From Thiothrix eikelboomii (GTDB taxonomy: Bacteria > Pseudomonadota > Gammaproteobacteria > Thiotrichales > Thiotrichaceae): a DNA stretch of 64,000 nt. Under the pieces are notes generated by a model. The model ran no database searches. It worked only from the letters and a program-made list of their open reading frames with translations, and was not told the DNA's origin. The first letter of the stretch is position 1; the number at the start of each line of letters is the position of its first letter. Where the stretch lies: NCBI RefSeq assembly GCF_900167255.1, contig NZ_FUYB01000010.1, positions 1 to 64,000 on the forward strand. The letters run 5' to 3'. A program made the translations under genes and the position numbers. This document shows positions 30,163 through 37,969 of the stretch, in pieces.

Positions 30163-30429
30163 ATGAAAAAGTTCGGTTTATTCACTGTTCTATTGCTTTT
30201 AGCCGGAGCAGCGGTTGCTTGGAGCCCCTGGAGTCCTTGGTATCCGACTAAATGGGAAGCAGAGAAATTTGCGGTCGCCAGCTGCAAAGATCATTATGGG
30301 TATGCCTGCGCGGTCTATGAATGCCAAAAACGTTACTACAACTATGCTTATGAATGGCGTTGTGCCGCTAAACAAGCCTATACCCCACCTGCTCATTACA
30401 ATACGCCTTATAAACCACCTGCCTACTAA
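30163..30429 (+). CDS. Small secreted Cys/Trp/Tyr-rich protein, copy 2
   Basis: 88 residues with signal peptide MKKFGLFTVLLLLAGAAVA. The mature part repeats the core of the protein at 21978-22256: WSPWSPWYPTKWEAE, SCKDHYGYACAVYECQ, KRYYNYAYEWRCAAKQ, with the same four Cys. The tail is Tyr/Pro-rich (PPAHYNTPYKPPAY). GAGGAG precedes the ATG. Unlike copy 1 it has no 11-bp repeats upstream, so the two copies may be expressed under different conditions. Family and function unknown. Confidence 0.8.
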   Translation: MKKFGLFTVLLLLAGAAVAWSPWSPWYPTKWEAEKFAVASCKDHYGYACAVYECQKRYYNYAYEWRCAAKQAYTPPAHYNTPYKPPAY

Positions 30430-30583
30430 ATCTTTAACAAATTTAGCTAAAGTCAGTGACTAAGTAGCTTAGTGGCTGACTTTTACCATTGCACTGAAGA
30501 TTACAACTGAAGTCCTAAGGTCACTAGCAAATTCCCCTAAACTGTTTAACATAGCCAAGCTTTTTAACAAAATAACCCTTGGC

Positions 30584-31531
30584 ATGGATCAAAGCACACA
30601 AAAACAGCAGGCTCTATTTCACCCCCGCTATTGGCTAACTTGGCTCGGTCTAGGCTGTTTATGGCTGATCGTCCAATTGCCGTGGCGTGTACAAATGTGG
30701 CTAGGTAAACAGCTGGGTTTAGTCATGTTCCAAACCCTTAAAAAGCGCCGTTATATTTGCTGTGTGAATTTAGAGCTGGCTTTTCCTGAGTTAAAACCTG
30801 AAGAACGCCTAGCTTTAAATCGTCAGCATTTTATTTCTCTTGGTCAAGGTTTATTAGAAACAGCATTGAGTTGGTGGGGCAGTGAACGACGTTTAGCCAA
30901 ACTCGCTTTTTTTGAAGGCTTGGAATATTTAAAAAATGCCCATCAACAAGGTGGAGTGATTCTACTGAGTGCGCATTTCACTAGCCTTGAGTTAGGTGGC
31001 CGCTTACTCGCTCCTTATTTGCCCTTGCATGTGGTTTATCGCCCGCATCAAAATGCGGTTATTGAACAACAAGTGGCTAAACTGCGCACTAATCGCTATG
31101 GGCAAACTATTTCCCGCGATAATATTCGGAATATGCTACATAGTTTGAAGCAAGGTTTTACCGTTTGGTATGCACAGGATCAACACTTTGACCAAAAAAC
31201 CAGCCTATTCTTACCCTTTTTTGGCGTTGATGCTGCGACGAATACCGCAACCAGCCGAATCGCTTCGTTAGGGCGAGCCAAGGTCGTACCCTTTTTCACA
31301 GTACGCACCCCACAAGGCTATCTACTGCGCTTTTTGCCCGCCCTACAAGACTTTCCTAGCGAATCCGTTCATACTGACACCGCCCGAATCAACCAGATCA
31401 TCGAGCAACAGATACGCATGTTCCCCGAACAGTATCTGTGGACACACCGGCGCTTTAAAACCAGCCCGGATGGTAGCAATCGCTACCTGAATCATCGCCG
31501 CGACCATCCTGAGAGTCGCTGCCAACCCTAA
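30584..31531 (+). CDS. Lysophospholipid/lipid A acyltransferase (LpxL/HtrB family)
   Basis: This 315-residue inner-membrane protein has one N-terminal membrane helix (LTWLGLGCLWLIVQLPWRVQ) and the HX4E-type acyltransferase motif AHFTSLE near residue 130. YAQDQHF, the LPFFGV segment and the C-terminal YLWTHRRFKTSP are typical of LpxL/LpxM enzymes that add secondary acyl chains to Kdo2-lipid IVA. It is away from the lpx block at 712-4692. It is followed 11 bases later by slyD. LpxL or LpxM (or LpxP) cannot be decided here. Confidence 0.9.
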   Translation: MDQSTQKQQALFHPRYWLTWLGLGCLWLIVQLPWRVQMWLGKQLGLVMFQTLKKRRYICCVNLELAFPELKPEERLALNRQHFISLGQGLLETALSWWGSERRLAKLAFFEGLEYLKNAHQQGGVILLSAHFTSLELGGRLLAPYLPLHVVYRPHQNAVIEQQVAKLRTNRYGQTISRDNIRNMLHSLKQGFTVWYAQDQHFDQKTSLFLPFFGVDAATNTATSRIASLGRAKVVPFFTVRTPQGYLLRFLPALQDFPSESVHTDTARINQIIEQQIRMFPEQYLWTHRRFKTSPDGSNRYLNHRRDHPESRCQP

Positions 31532-31542
31532 AGGAAACTTGC

Positions 31543-32034
31543 ATGCAAATTGCTCCCAATACTGTTGCCAGTTTGGCTTATGTGTTAACCGACACCCAAG
31601 GCGACATTCTTGATCAAGCTGATGCCCAACATCCGTTTGTGTATCTGCATGGTGCTCATAATATTATTCCCGGCCTCGAAAATGCTTTATCCGGTAAACA
31701 AGCCGGTGAGGAATTGGAAGTCACCATTCCACCCGAACTAGCCTATGGCCTCAAAGACGATAACTTATTACAACAAGTACCTCGTGCGATGTTTGCAGGC
31801 GCTGATGAGGAACATATTGTTCCCGGTGCACAATTCCATGCTCAAACCAATGCAGGTATGCAAACGATTGTGATCACCGCAGTTGATGGCGATACCATCT
31901 CAATTGATGGTAATCACCCCTTAGCAGGTGAAACTTTGCACTTTAAAGTCAAAATTTTAGAAGTCCGCGCAGCCACTAAAGATGAATTAAGTCACGGTCA
32001 TGCTCATGGACCGGGTGGCCATCATCACCATTAA
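31543..32034 (+). CDS. slyD: FKBP-type peptidyl-prolyl isomerase SlyD
   Basis: 163 residues, with the FKBP domain (FVYLHGAHNIIPGLENAL near the N-terminus), an inserted flap (AYGLKDDNLLQQVPRAMF), and a short His-rich tail (HGHAHGPGGHHHH). The tail is shorter than in Escherichia coli SlyD but still a likely nickel or zinc binder. SlyD helps folding and supplies nickel to hydrogenases. AAGGAA precedes the ATG. It lies just after an acyltransferase gene, probably in the same transcript. Confidence 0.93.
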   Translation: MQIAPNTVASLAYVLTDTQGDILDQADAQHPFVYLHGAHNIIPGLENALSGKQAGEELEVTIPPELAYGLKDDNLLQQVPRAMFAGADEEHIVPGAQFHAQTNAGMQTIVITAVDGDTISIDGNHPLAGETLHFKVKILEVRAATKDELSHGHAHGPGGHHHH

Positions 32035-32206
32035 ATGCGCCAGGCCTTGGCTGTTACCTTGCTAGAACTAGCTGATAACAGCCTCTAACCCGCACAAAAT
32101 CTACACTGTTCACGGTTCATGCAGGCATATCCCTGCTCTATCTGGTAAACTATTCTTAATTTATAGCGTCAAAAACCCTACGAACCCCAACCGAAAGGAA
32201 TCTGAC

Positions 32207-32809
32207 ATGCGTTTGCAAACCTCGCTGGGCGTGACTGTTTTGGTCAGCGCTTTGTTCGCTAGCCCTGTTTATGCCACTAACTGTAGCATTTCTTATTATT
32301 GCTATCGCAGTATGACCCCAGGTCCTGCGCCGGTGGTGACACCGGTTGCGACCAACCGCCCTAATCCGAATGGAAATCTACGCCCTGCTAACCTGCAACA
32401 GCCTCGCCCTGTCAACGCTCAGGTTGTACGTCCACAGGCTAATCCTACGCCCCCATCACCCCAAAATTCACCAACCAGTACTGCAGCCCAACGCTTAGCT
32501 GAGCAGCAGCGCGCCCAAACGTTGGCGGATCAACGCCGTTTAGCGGCCTTGCGGCGAAATCAACCCGCTGCCACGCCTCGTGCTACCCCCGTACCCCCGC
32601 AACCTGCAAGAGTCACGACTCCGGCGAATCCTCCAAGCTTTCGCCCAGTGGATACTCAATCTTGCAATACTCTCGCCTTAAAAATCAAAGTCTTAGAAAG
32701 CCAAGCAACCAGCCAAGCCCGTAACCAACAGCAGGCTAAAGCACAAGAGTTATTTAAGATTGCGGCGGATTTACGTAAACAAGCCCAAGCTAAAGCTTGT
32801 ACGCTTTAG
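32207..32809 (+). CDS. Secreted Pro/Gln-rich protein, unknown function
   Basis: 200 residues with a signal peptide (MRLQTSLGVTVLVSALFASPVYA). A short Cys-containing head (NCSISYYCYRS) is followed by a long Pro/Asn/Gln/Ala-rich linker and an Ala/Gln-rich helix. A C-terminal helical domain with two further Cys follows (SCNTLALKIKVL ... KACTL). AAAGGAA precedes the ATG. No family recognised. The low-complexity linker suggests a periplasm-spanning or wall-associated protein. Confidence 0.7.
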   Translation: MRLQTSLGVTVLVSALFASPVYATNCSISYYCYRSMTPGPAPVVTPVATNRPNPNGNLRPANLQQPRPVNAQVVRPQANPTPPSPQNSPTSTAAQRLAEQQRAQTLADQRRLAALRRNQPAATPRATPVPPQPARVTTPANPPSFRPVDTQSCNTLALKIKVLESQATSQARNQQQAKAQELFKIAADLRKQAQAKACTL

Positions 32810-32942
32810 CAAGTTAATGCGTTCAAGTTAGCAGAGCTAACGACAGCTGGTTACTACTACAGCTCCAACTAGGGTCTCGACCGCCTTTAAGCCAGTTTGC
32901 TCCAAGGCGGTTGTACTTAAAAGAACTTCCGTCTTAAGCTTT

Positions 32943-33959
32943 TTAAACCTTCCACGGATCAAAAAAGGCAGCCGTTGATGGTTGACGTTCTGCAGAGCGT
33001 GCCGCGACTAAAGGCTGTTCAACTTCAGCTAGCGAATCCAGCTTTGAGTTTGCTGGGTTAGTGTCTAAACTAGCGGCTAGCTGAGGCTCAGTCTTAAAAG
33101 GATCAGGATCAGGGCTGACCACTAGACTTATATTAGGTGGCCAATCTTCAGCTAAATGCTCGGTATAAACAGGTTTTAAAGCTTGCTCATTGGCTAATTG
33201 AAAATAATCTTGCTCATTCGCCGCTGTTAACTCAGCAAAATTAGGCAGGTCTGGCTCAGGTACTCGTGCAAAGGGCAGAGACGACAGCTCAGGTTCAGGC
33301 TCTATGGTAGGATGATCTTCAACCACACTCACCACGCTAGGCCTAGACGGAGTAGCTGGAGCATTAATCACTGTTTGAGTCTCAACCGCGAGTTCTTCGG
33401 CCTTGGCCTGCGTTAAGGCGACTGGAACTAACGCAGAACTTATGGCAGTACTTGGCTCAGGGGTAGGGATTTTTTGCAGTTTAAGTTCAGGGATCACCGC
33501 TTGTTGATTGTTGGTACTTTGATTTTTTTCTGCCTCTAACTGTTCAGAGCCTAGAAAAACACCGATACCTAATAAAATAATACTGCCATACCAAAACCAG
33601 AATCCTTGCCCGACTTGCAAAATCGGCATGTCCACTTCACCCGTTGGAATGGAGCTAAACCAAAAAGCTTGAGTTGCTACCAAGACCCCGACTCCAGCAA
33701 AAGTCGCACCCCATAACGGTGAGGTATACATCAGGCCAATACCGAGGAGCATCAATAAGTTTGCATACCAAGCAAATTGAAAAATAGCAAAGCCCATCCA
33801 ACCTGTCGCAAATACCCAATACCCCTCAACAGCGCCTTGGCTGGTGTAAAAGGCTGGAAACCAAAAGGCAGCAATCCACGCCAGCCCCCCTGCAAATAAT
33901 GCTAACGCAGAAAGAGGCTCACGTAGCGAACGGCGCGCAGTGGAAGTAGCGATATCCAT
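32943..33959 (-). CDS. Membrane protein with acidic/Pro-rich cytoplasmic tail, unknown function
   Basis: 338 residues. The first 165 contain four to five hydrophobic segments (FAGGLAWIAAFWFPAFYTS, FAWYANLLMLLGIGLMYT, FAGVGVLVATQAFW, FWYGSIILLGIGVF). The remaining half is Glu/Pro/Ser-rich and probably disordered, ending in QPSTAAFFDPWKV. The membrane part looks like a DUF-type integral protein. No catalytic motif is seen. It is convergent with the gene at 32207; a hairpin (ACCGCCTT/AAGGCGGT) lies in the gap near 32880-32912. Confidence 0.75.
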   Translation of the reverse strand: MDIATSTARRSLREPLSALALFAGGLAWIAAFWFPAFYTSQGAVEGYWVFATGWMGFAIFQFAWYANLLMLLGIGLMYTSPLWGATFAGVGVLVATQAFWFSSIPTGEVDMPILQVGQGFWFWYGSIILLGIGVFLGSEQLEAEKNQSTNNQQAVIPELKLQKIPTPEPSTAISSALVPVALTQAKAEELAVETQTVINAPATPSRPSVVSVVEDHPTIEPEPELSSLPFARVPEPDLPNFAELTAANEQDYFQLANEQALKPVYTEHLAEDWPPNISLVVSPDPDPFKTEPQLAASLDTNPANSKLDSLAEVEQPLVAARSAERQPSTAAFFDPWKV

Positions 33960-34091
33960 ATTTCATACCTATGCGGGAGTGACACTCGACCCGTAGATTA
34001 TAGGCGTTTTCCTTCTAAAAATACGCCCTTTAACCTGATAAATACTGCCTTTTACCAAAGCACTTAAATAATGCATAGCATTAACTAAAAA

Positions 34092-34115
34092 AGTGCATAA
34101 AATTTATTAAGCACT
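34092..34115. promoter_or_regulatory. amtB upstream region with an AGTGC/GCACT dyad
   Basis: The 300-base space from 33960 to 34260 has no convincing gene. It is AT-rich. AGTGC (34092) and GCACT (34111) form a dyad around AT-rich DNA, possibly an operator. I saw no clear sigma-54 -24/-12 pair, although nitrogen control would be expected for amtB. Confidence 0.3.
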
Positions 34116-34260
34116 AAAATAGCTCGCTATTTTTTAGAGTTTGCTGCAAAAATCCAATATTTTCAAAAAATCCCTATCTTTGTGCGTTTCAACACTAGTC
34201 AAGTCTGCTGCACTGACTAAGATGGCTGCACTTTCTGCATTGTTCAAGAGGTTATATCGC

Positions 34261-35454
34261 ATGGAGCAATTGGTTCCCGCTCTAGATACTCTATTTGTAT
34301 TGATTGGGGCTGTGATGGTTTTAGCCATGCACGCAGGTTTTGCTTTCCTTGAAGTGGGTACGGTTCGGCATAAAAACCAAGTCAATGCCTTAGTGAAAAT
34401 TATCGCTGATTTTGCCGTTTCGACCATTGCCTATTTTTTCATTGGCTACTATGTCGCTTATCAAACGGGCTTTTTCCACAGCGCCCATGAATTAGCTGCC
34501 AATAATGGTTTCGGCTTAGTGAAGTTTTTCTTCCTGCTGACTTTCGCCGCCGCGATCCCAGCGATTATTTCGGGGGGTATTGCCGAGCGTGCCAAGTTTT
34601 ATCCACAACTAGCAGCCACCTTTATTTTAGTCGCCTTGGTTTATCCGTTGTTTGAAGGTATCGCTTGGAATGGTGCTTTTGGTATTCAAGCGGGATTTGA
34701 ATCCCTGTTCGGGGCAAAGTTTCATGATTTTGCAGGCTCTGTGGTCGTGCATGCAATGGGAGGGTGGATTGCCTTGGGCGCGGTCATTTTATTAGGAGCA
34801 CGCTACGGTCGCTATAATAAACAAGGTAAACCGATGTCAGCTCATCCTCCATCGAATATTCCCTTCTTGGCTTTAGGGGCTTGGACGTTAACAGTCGGCT
34901 GGTTTGGCTTTAATGTGATGTCTGCGCAAGCCGTGCAAGGTATTAGTGGTTTAGTGGCGATTAACTCATTAATGGCGATGGTGGGTGGAATTCTAGCGGC
35001 GATTGTATTAGGTAAAAATGACCCCGGCTTTGTCCATAACGGTCCGTTAGCGGGTCTAGTCGCGGTCTGCGCAGGTTCTGATATTATGCATCCTTTAGGT
35101 GCTTTAATCACAGGCGTGGTGGCAGCCGCCATTTTCGTTTGGGCTTTCACCGCTGCACAAAATAAATGGCGCATTGATGATGTACTCGGTGTCTGGCCAC
35201 TGCATGGTTTATGTGGTGCTTGGGGTGGCATTGCAGCAGGTATCTTTGGCTTAGAAGCCTTCGGTGGTATGGGCGGTGTCAGCTTAATGAGTCAAATTGC
35301 AGGTACTTTACTAGGCGTAACGATTGCAACAGCCTCGGGCTTTATTGTGTATGGCATCCTCAAGAAAACTCTCGGCTTACGTTTGACTCAAGAAGAAGAG
35401 TATAACGGCGCTGATTTGTCGATTCATAAAATCAAAGCCAATCCTGAACTCTAA
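34261..35454 (+). CDS. amtB: Ammonium transporter
   Basis: I start at ATG 34261 (MEQLVPALDTLFVLIGAV), which has AGAGG nine bases before it. A TTG at 34141 would add a 40-residue tail of no known type. The product of about 397 residues has eleven hydrophobic segments. The Amt signatures GFAFLEVGTVRHKNQVNAL, NYPTGGW-like AWNGAF, DFAGSVVVHAMGGWIAL and LGVWPLHGLCGAWGG contain the two pore His. No glnK is next to it, although glnD at 15842 shows that the PII cascade exists. It is probably monocistronic. Confidence 0.93.
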   Translation: MEQLVPALDTLFVLIGAVMVLAMHAGFAFLEVGTVRHKNQVNALVKIIADFAVSTIAYFFIGYYVAYQTGFFHSAHELAANNGFGLVKFFFLLTFAAAIPAIISGGIAERAKFYPQLAATFILVALVYPLFEGIAWNGAFGIQAGFESLFGAKFHDFAGSVVVHAMGGWIALGAVILLGARYGRYNKQGKPMSAHPPSNIPFLALGAWTLTVGWFGFNVMSAQAVQGISGLVAINSLMAMVGGILAAIVLGKNDPGFVHNGPLAGLVAVCAGSDIMHPLGALITGVVAAAIFVWAFTAAQNKWRIDDVLGVWPLHGLCGAWGGIAAGIFGLEAFGGMGGVSLMSQIAGTLLGVTIATASGFIVYGILKKTLGLRLTQEEEYNGADLSIHKIKANPEL

Positions 35455-35463
35455 TACCTTTTA

Positions 35464-35494
35464 ATAGCAGCCTCAAACACATTGAGGCTGCTAT
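35464..35494 (+). terminator. Hairpin downstream of amtB
   Basis: ATAGCAGCCTCAA and TTGAGGCTGCTAT form a perfect 13-bp stem with a five-base loop ten bases after the amtB stop. There is no T-run, so it may act as a 3' end stabiliser or a rho-assisted terminator. Confidence 0.6.
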
Positions 35495-35595
35495 CCTCGA
35501 GCATTCACTCTATTCAAACCCTCGTTTAATCCGCATTTTTTCTCCATTCATCTGCCTACTTAGAAAAATAAACCACAGACTGAATAGTGTTGCCT

Positions 35596-35883
35596 ATGCT
35601 TTCAATCAAGCTGGGTCTCCTAAGAATCAGCCCCACCAGAAATACTAAAAGCTATCATCACCCATCCGGGCAAAAAAACGGGGCTATGTTCTCCGCTTTT
35701 CTTGTCCAAGACTTTACAAGGCTCATCCCCAACCTGTCAGCTCAGAGCGGCTAAAACCTCTTCAGCATCGAGGCTTACCGTATTCATTGGTTAGTCAGTG
35801 CTGAACCGCCCTGCCAGCGGGATGAATTCAATCAATCACCCTTTTGGTTAGTTGAACAACAAAAAGACGAGGCTTGGCAGTAA
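35596..35883 (+). pseudogene. Possible gene remnant with an internal stop
   Basis: The 440-base space between amtB and the motor pair holds one frame that reads from an ATG near 35596 through one in-frame TAA (near 35751) to a TAA at 35881-35883. The second part reads as protein-like (AYRIHWLVSAEPPCQRDEF ... PFWLVEQQKDEAWQ). I could not match it to a family. It may be a decayed gene or noise. Confidence 0.25.
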
Positions 35884-35897
35884 AGGCTACTCTTGAA

Positions 35898-36878
35898 TCA
35901 CTCTTCCTCAGCAGGTGCAGTGACACTATTATCTTCCTGATAATAATAATCGTATTTCGCTAAGGTATCGCGGGTAAATGCCCAAGCTTGGTTATACGAT
36001 AAACCACTGTTGGAAGGAATCACGATTTTCACATACAAATTGTTACCATGATTGAGTTTCAAATCACTCAAGGCGGTATTGAGTTCACTAGAACTCACGG
36101 TTTGATAACTTGAATCTCCGGGTTTACGCAAGCTATAGCCATTGCGGGTATACATCACCTCAACCACAGTTTTACCTTTAGCCGAACGAGAAGGTTTCAG
36201 CAACTTTTGATATTTTTCATCTAACTGCGAATACTCACCCTCTAAACTAGCTAACTCCTTGCGATTTTCTTCAATTTGTAGGCGCAAACTGGTTAGGGTA
36301 GAGGCTTGCTCTGCATTGTCGGCTTTAGTTTGGGTCAAGTCGGTTTGTGCTTGCTGCAGTTCATTGCGTAATTGTGTCGTTTCAGCTTCTTGCGCCGCTT
36401 TGGTTTCCTTAAGCTCAGTTTGTAGGCGCTCTGTCGTGGTCGTTGCAGCGTTTAAATTTTGTTGCAGGCTAGACAATTGGGTCGCTCTTGCTGCTAAAGT
36501 GCTGGCTTGAGTGGTCGCTAAACTCTTGGCTTGCTTCAATTCAGATTGGGTAGAACGTAAACTCGCTTGGGTTTGCTCGGCTAAGGCTTGGCTACGGAGT
36601 AACTCCGTTTCGGTCGAATTCAGCTGTTGACGATAATAATCCAGCTGCTCTTCTAAAGTCGCATTTTCCTTCAAGGTCGTGGCAGCCACTTGGCGAGCTT
36701 GATCTTTCGCAGCAATATTTGAGCGTAAATCTTGCAATAAGCGCGTATTTGACAGCAAGACCGACACCGTGACTAACAGGAAGGTCATGAGAATCACCAT
36801 CATGACATCACTAAAAGAAGGCCAGAAATTCTCTTCGTGCGCATCCTGAATTTGTAAAAGTGAGTTGCTATTGAGCAT
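35898..36878 (-). CDS. MotB/ExbD-like stator protein with long coiled coil
   Basis: 326 residues. FWPSFSDVMMVILMTFLLVT at residues 18-37 is the single membrane helix of MotB/ZorB-type proteins, with the ion-binding Asp at residue 24. Residues of about 48-215 form a predicted coiled coil (Ala/Gln/Glu/Leu heptads). The last 100 residues end with a small domain (KTVVEVMYTRNGYSL ... YVKIVIPSNSGLSYNQAW) that resembles an ExbD/TolR periplasmic domain rather than OmpA. An OmpA-type peptidoglycan-binding NX2LSX2RAX2V motif is missing. It follows the channel gene by 11 bases. The rotary or force-transfer role is inferred. Confidence 0.78.
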   Translation of the reverse strand: MLNSNSLLQIQDAHEENFWPSFSDVMMVILMTFLLVTVSVLLSNTRLLQDLRSNIAAKDQARQVAATTLKENATLEEQLDYYRQQLNSTETELLRSQALAEQTQASLRSTQSELKQAKSLATTQASTLAARATQLSSLQQNLNAATTTTERLQTELKETKAAQEAETTQLRNELQQAQTDLTQTKADNAEQASTLTSLRLQIEENRKELASLEGEYSQLDEKYQKLLKPSRSAKGKTVVEVMYTRNGYSLRKPGDSSYQTVSSSELNTALSDLKLNHGNNLYVKIVIPSNSGLSYNQAWAFTRDTLAKYDYYYQEDNSVTAPAEEE

Positions 36879-36889
36879 ACTTAACTAAC

Positions 36890-37879
36890 CTAGCGACTGA
36901 TCAAAGCAGTTTTAGGGAGTGTGGGGACAGGCTTATCATCTAACCGGAAGCCCTCACGGATTGACTCTCGAATCACCCGTAAATCATCACTATTGGTTTC
37001 CACCGTTCGAGCTAATGAATGGCCAATCGTTGAAATCTGCCCCTGCAAATCATCCACCGCTAATTGTAAGCGATCACCCGCTTGCAAAAAGCGCTCTTGA
37101 ATTTTAATGACTGCCTCTGCTGCTTGACGCAACTCAGTAGTGAGAATAGAGACATCATTTAAAATACTGCCTTCTGTGGTACGGAAATGCGGCATCACAT
37201 ATAAAGCCGTGGTTTGTTCCAAATTAGCCAGTAATTGGGTGCGAATATCTTGCAAGCGTAAATGAAAATACGAAAAGACTGCATAACACAAAATCGCGGT
37301 GATGGTGGTTTTGAGTGCAGTCGACATCCCACCTAAAATCGCCCCCATTTTTTGCATATCATCTGGTGTATTCAATAAACCCTCGGCACTAAACAGAGCG
37401 ACCGATAAAGACACGACCGTGCCAAATACCCCTGAAATAATTAAAATATTATGCACAAAACGTACCAACGTAAAGCGAGCCGACTCCCCTGCTGCCACAA
37501 TCGACGCTAATGAGCCTTGGTTAATCTCGGCATTCTGGTCATAGAGAATTTGCAAAGCATTGACCCGCTCCACAATCAGGGATTGATTATCTAGTTTATG
37601 TAAAGGGTTAGCCGCATTGTCTTTGACTCGATCAACAAAGCGCTCTAGCACGGCCTCTTCATGAGCATAACTGAGAAATAAAGCCATCATGCGAGTTAAG
37701 CCCATGAGGAAGAGCAGGATAATGGCTAAATTCAATACAATGCCCAAAGTACCTAATTGTTTTGAATAGAAAAACGGGGTTAGCACCTCTCTAAATATAA
37801 AAATTACCGCACTAGTCAGCAACAATACGCCAACTATCAAAAATAAGGAGGTATAAGCTCGTGCTTTTACGGGTTTCAA
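36890..37879 (-). CDS. MotA/TolQ/ExbB-type proton channel protein
   Basis: 329 residues with TTG start at 37879, chosen because TAGGAAAC lies just before it. Four hydrophobic segments: about 10-35, 45-70, 142-168 (FVHNILIISGVFGTVVSLSVAL) and 185-205 (GGMSTALKTTITAILCYAVF). The last two contain the GTVxG-like and TALxTT motifs of the MotA/TolQ/ExbB family, where Thr/Ser line the pore. A C-terminal helical tail follows. It pairs with the downstream B-type gene. It lies 90 bases after rmuC on the same strand. No flagellar, Tol or Ton genes are nearby. Confidence 0.85.
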   Translation of the reverse strand: MKPVKARAYTSLFLIVGVLLLTSAVIFIFREVLTPFFYSKQLGTLGIVLNLAIILLFLMGLTRMMALFLSYAHEEAVLERFVDRVKDNAANPLHKLDNQSLIVERVNALQILYDQNAEINQGSLASIVAAGESARFTLVRFVHNILIISGVFGTVVSLSVALFSAEGLLNTPDDMQKMGAILGGMSTALKTTITAILCYAVFSYFHLRLQDIRTQLLANLEQTTALYVMPHFRTTEGSILNDVSILTTELRQAAEAVIKIQERFLQAGDRLQLAVDDLQGQISTIGHSLARTVETNSDDLRVIRESIREGFRLDDKPVPTLPKTALISR

Positions 37880-37969
37880 GATCGTTTCCTACTAATTAAC
37901 AGGTCATAGAACCGCTAAATTGTTAAAAGAAATAAGCACTCTTGACCTGAGTGGTGTGCTCAACTGAGA

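Noticed and set aside
32880..32912. Terminator from ACCGCCTT/AAGGCGGT
   Set aside because: The stem is perfect, but the loop is 16 bases and no T-run follows, so I did not call it a terminator.
34141..34260. Extended N-terminus of AmtB from a TTG
   Set aside because: The extra 40 residues do not look like a signal peptide and AGAGG precedes the ATG at 34261.
35898..37879. Zorya anti-phage system
   Set aside because: The A and B proteins resemble ZorA/ZorB, but no ZorC, ZorD or ZorE gene is present, and the B protein lacks the peptidoglycan-binding part.
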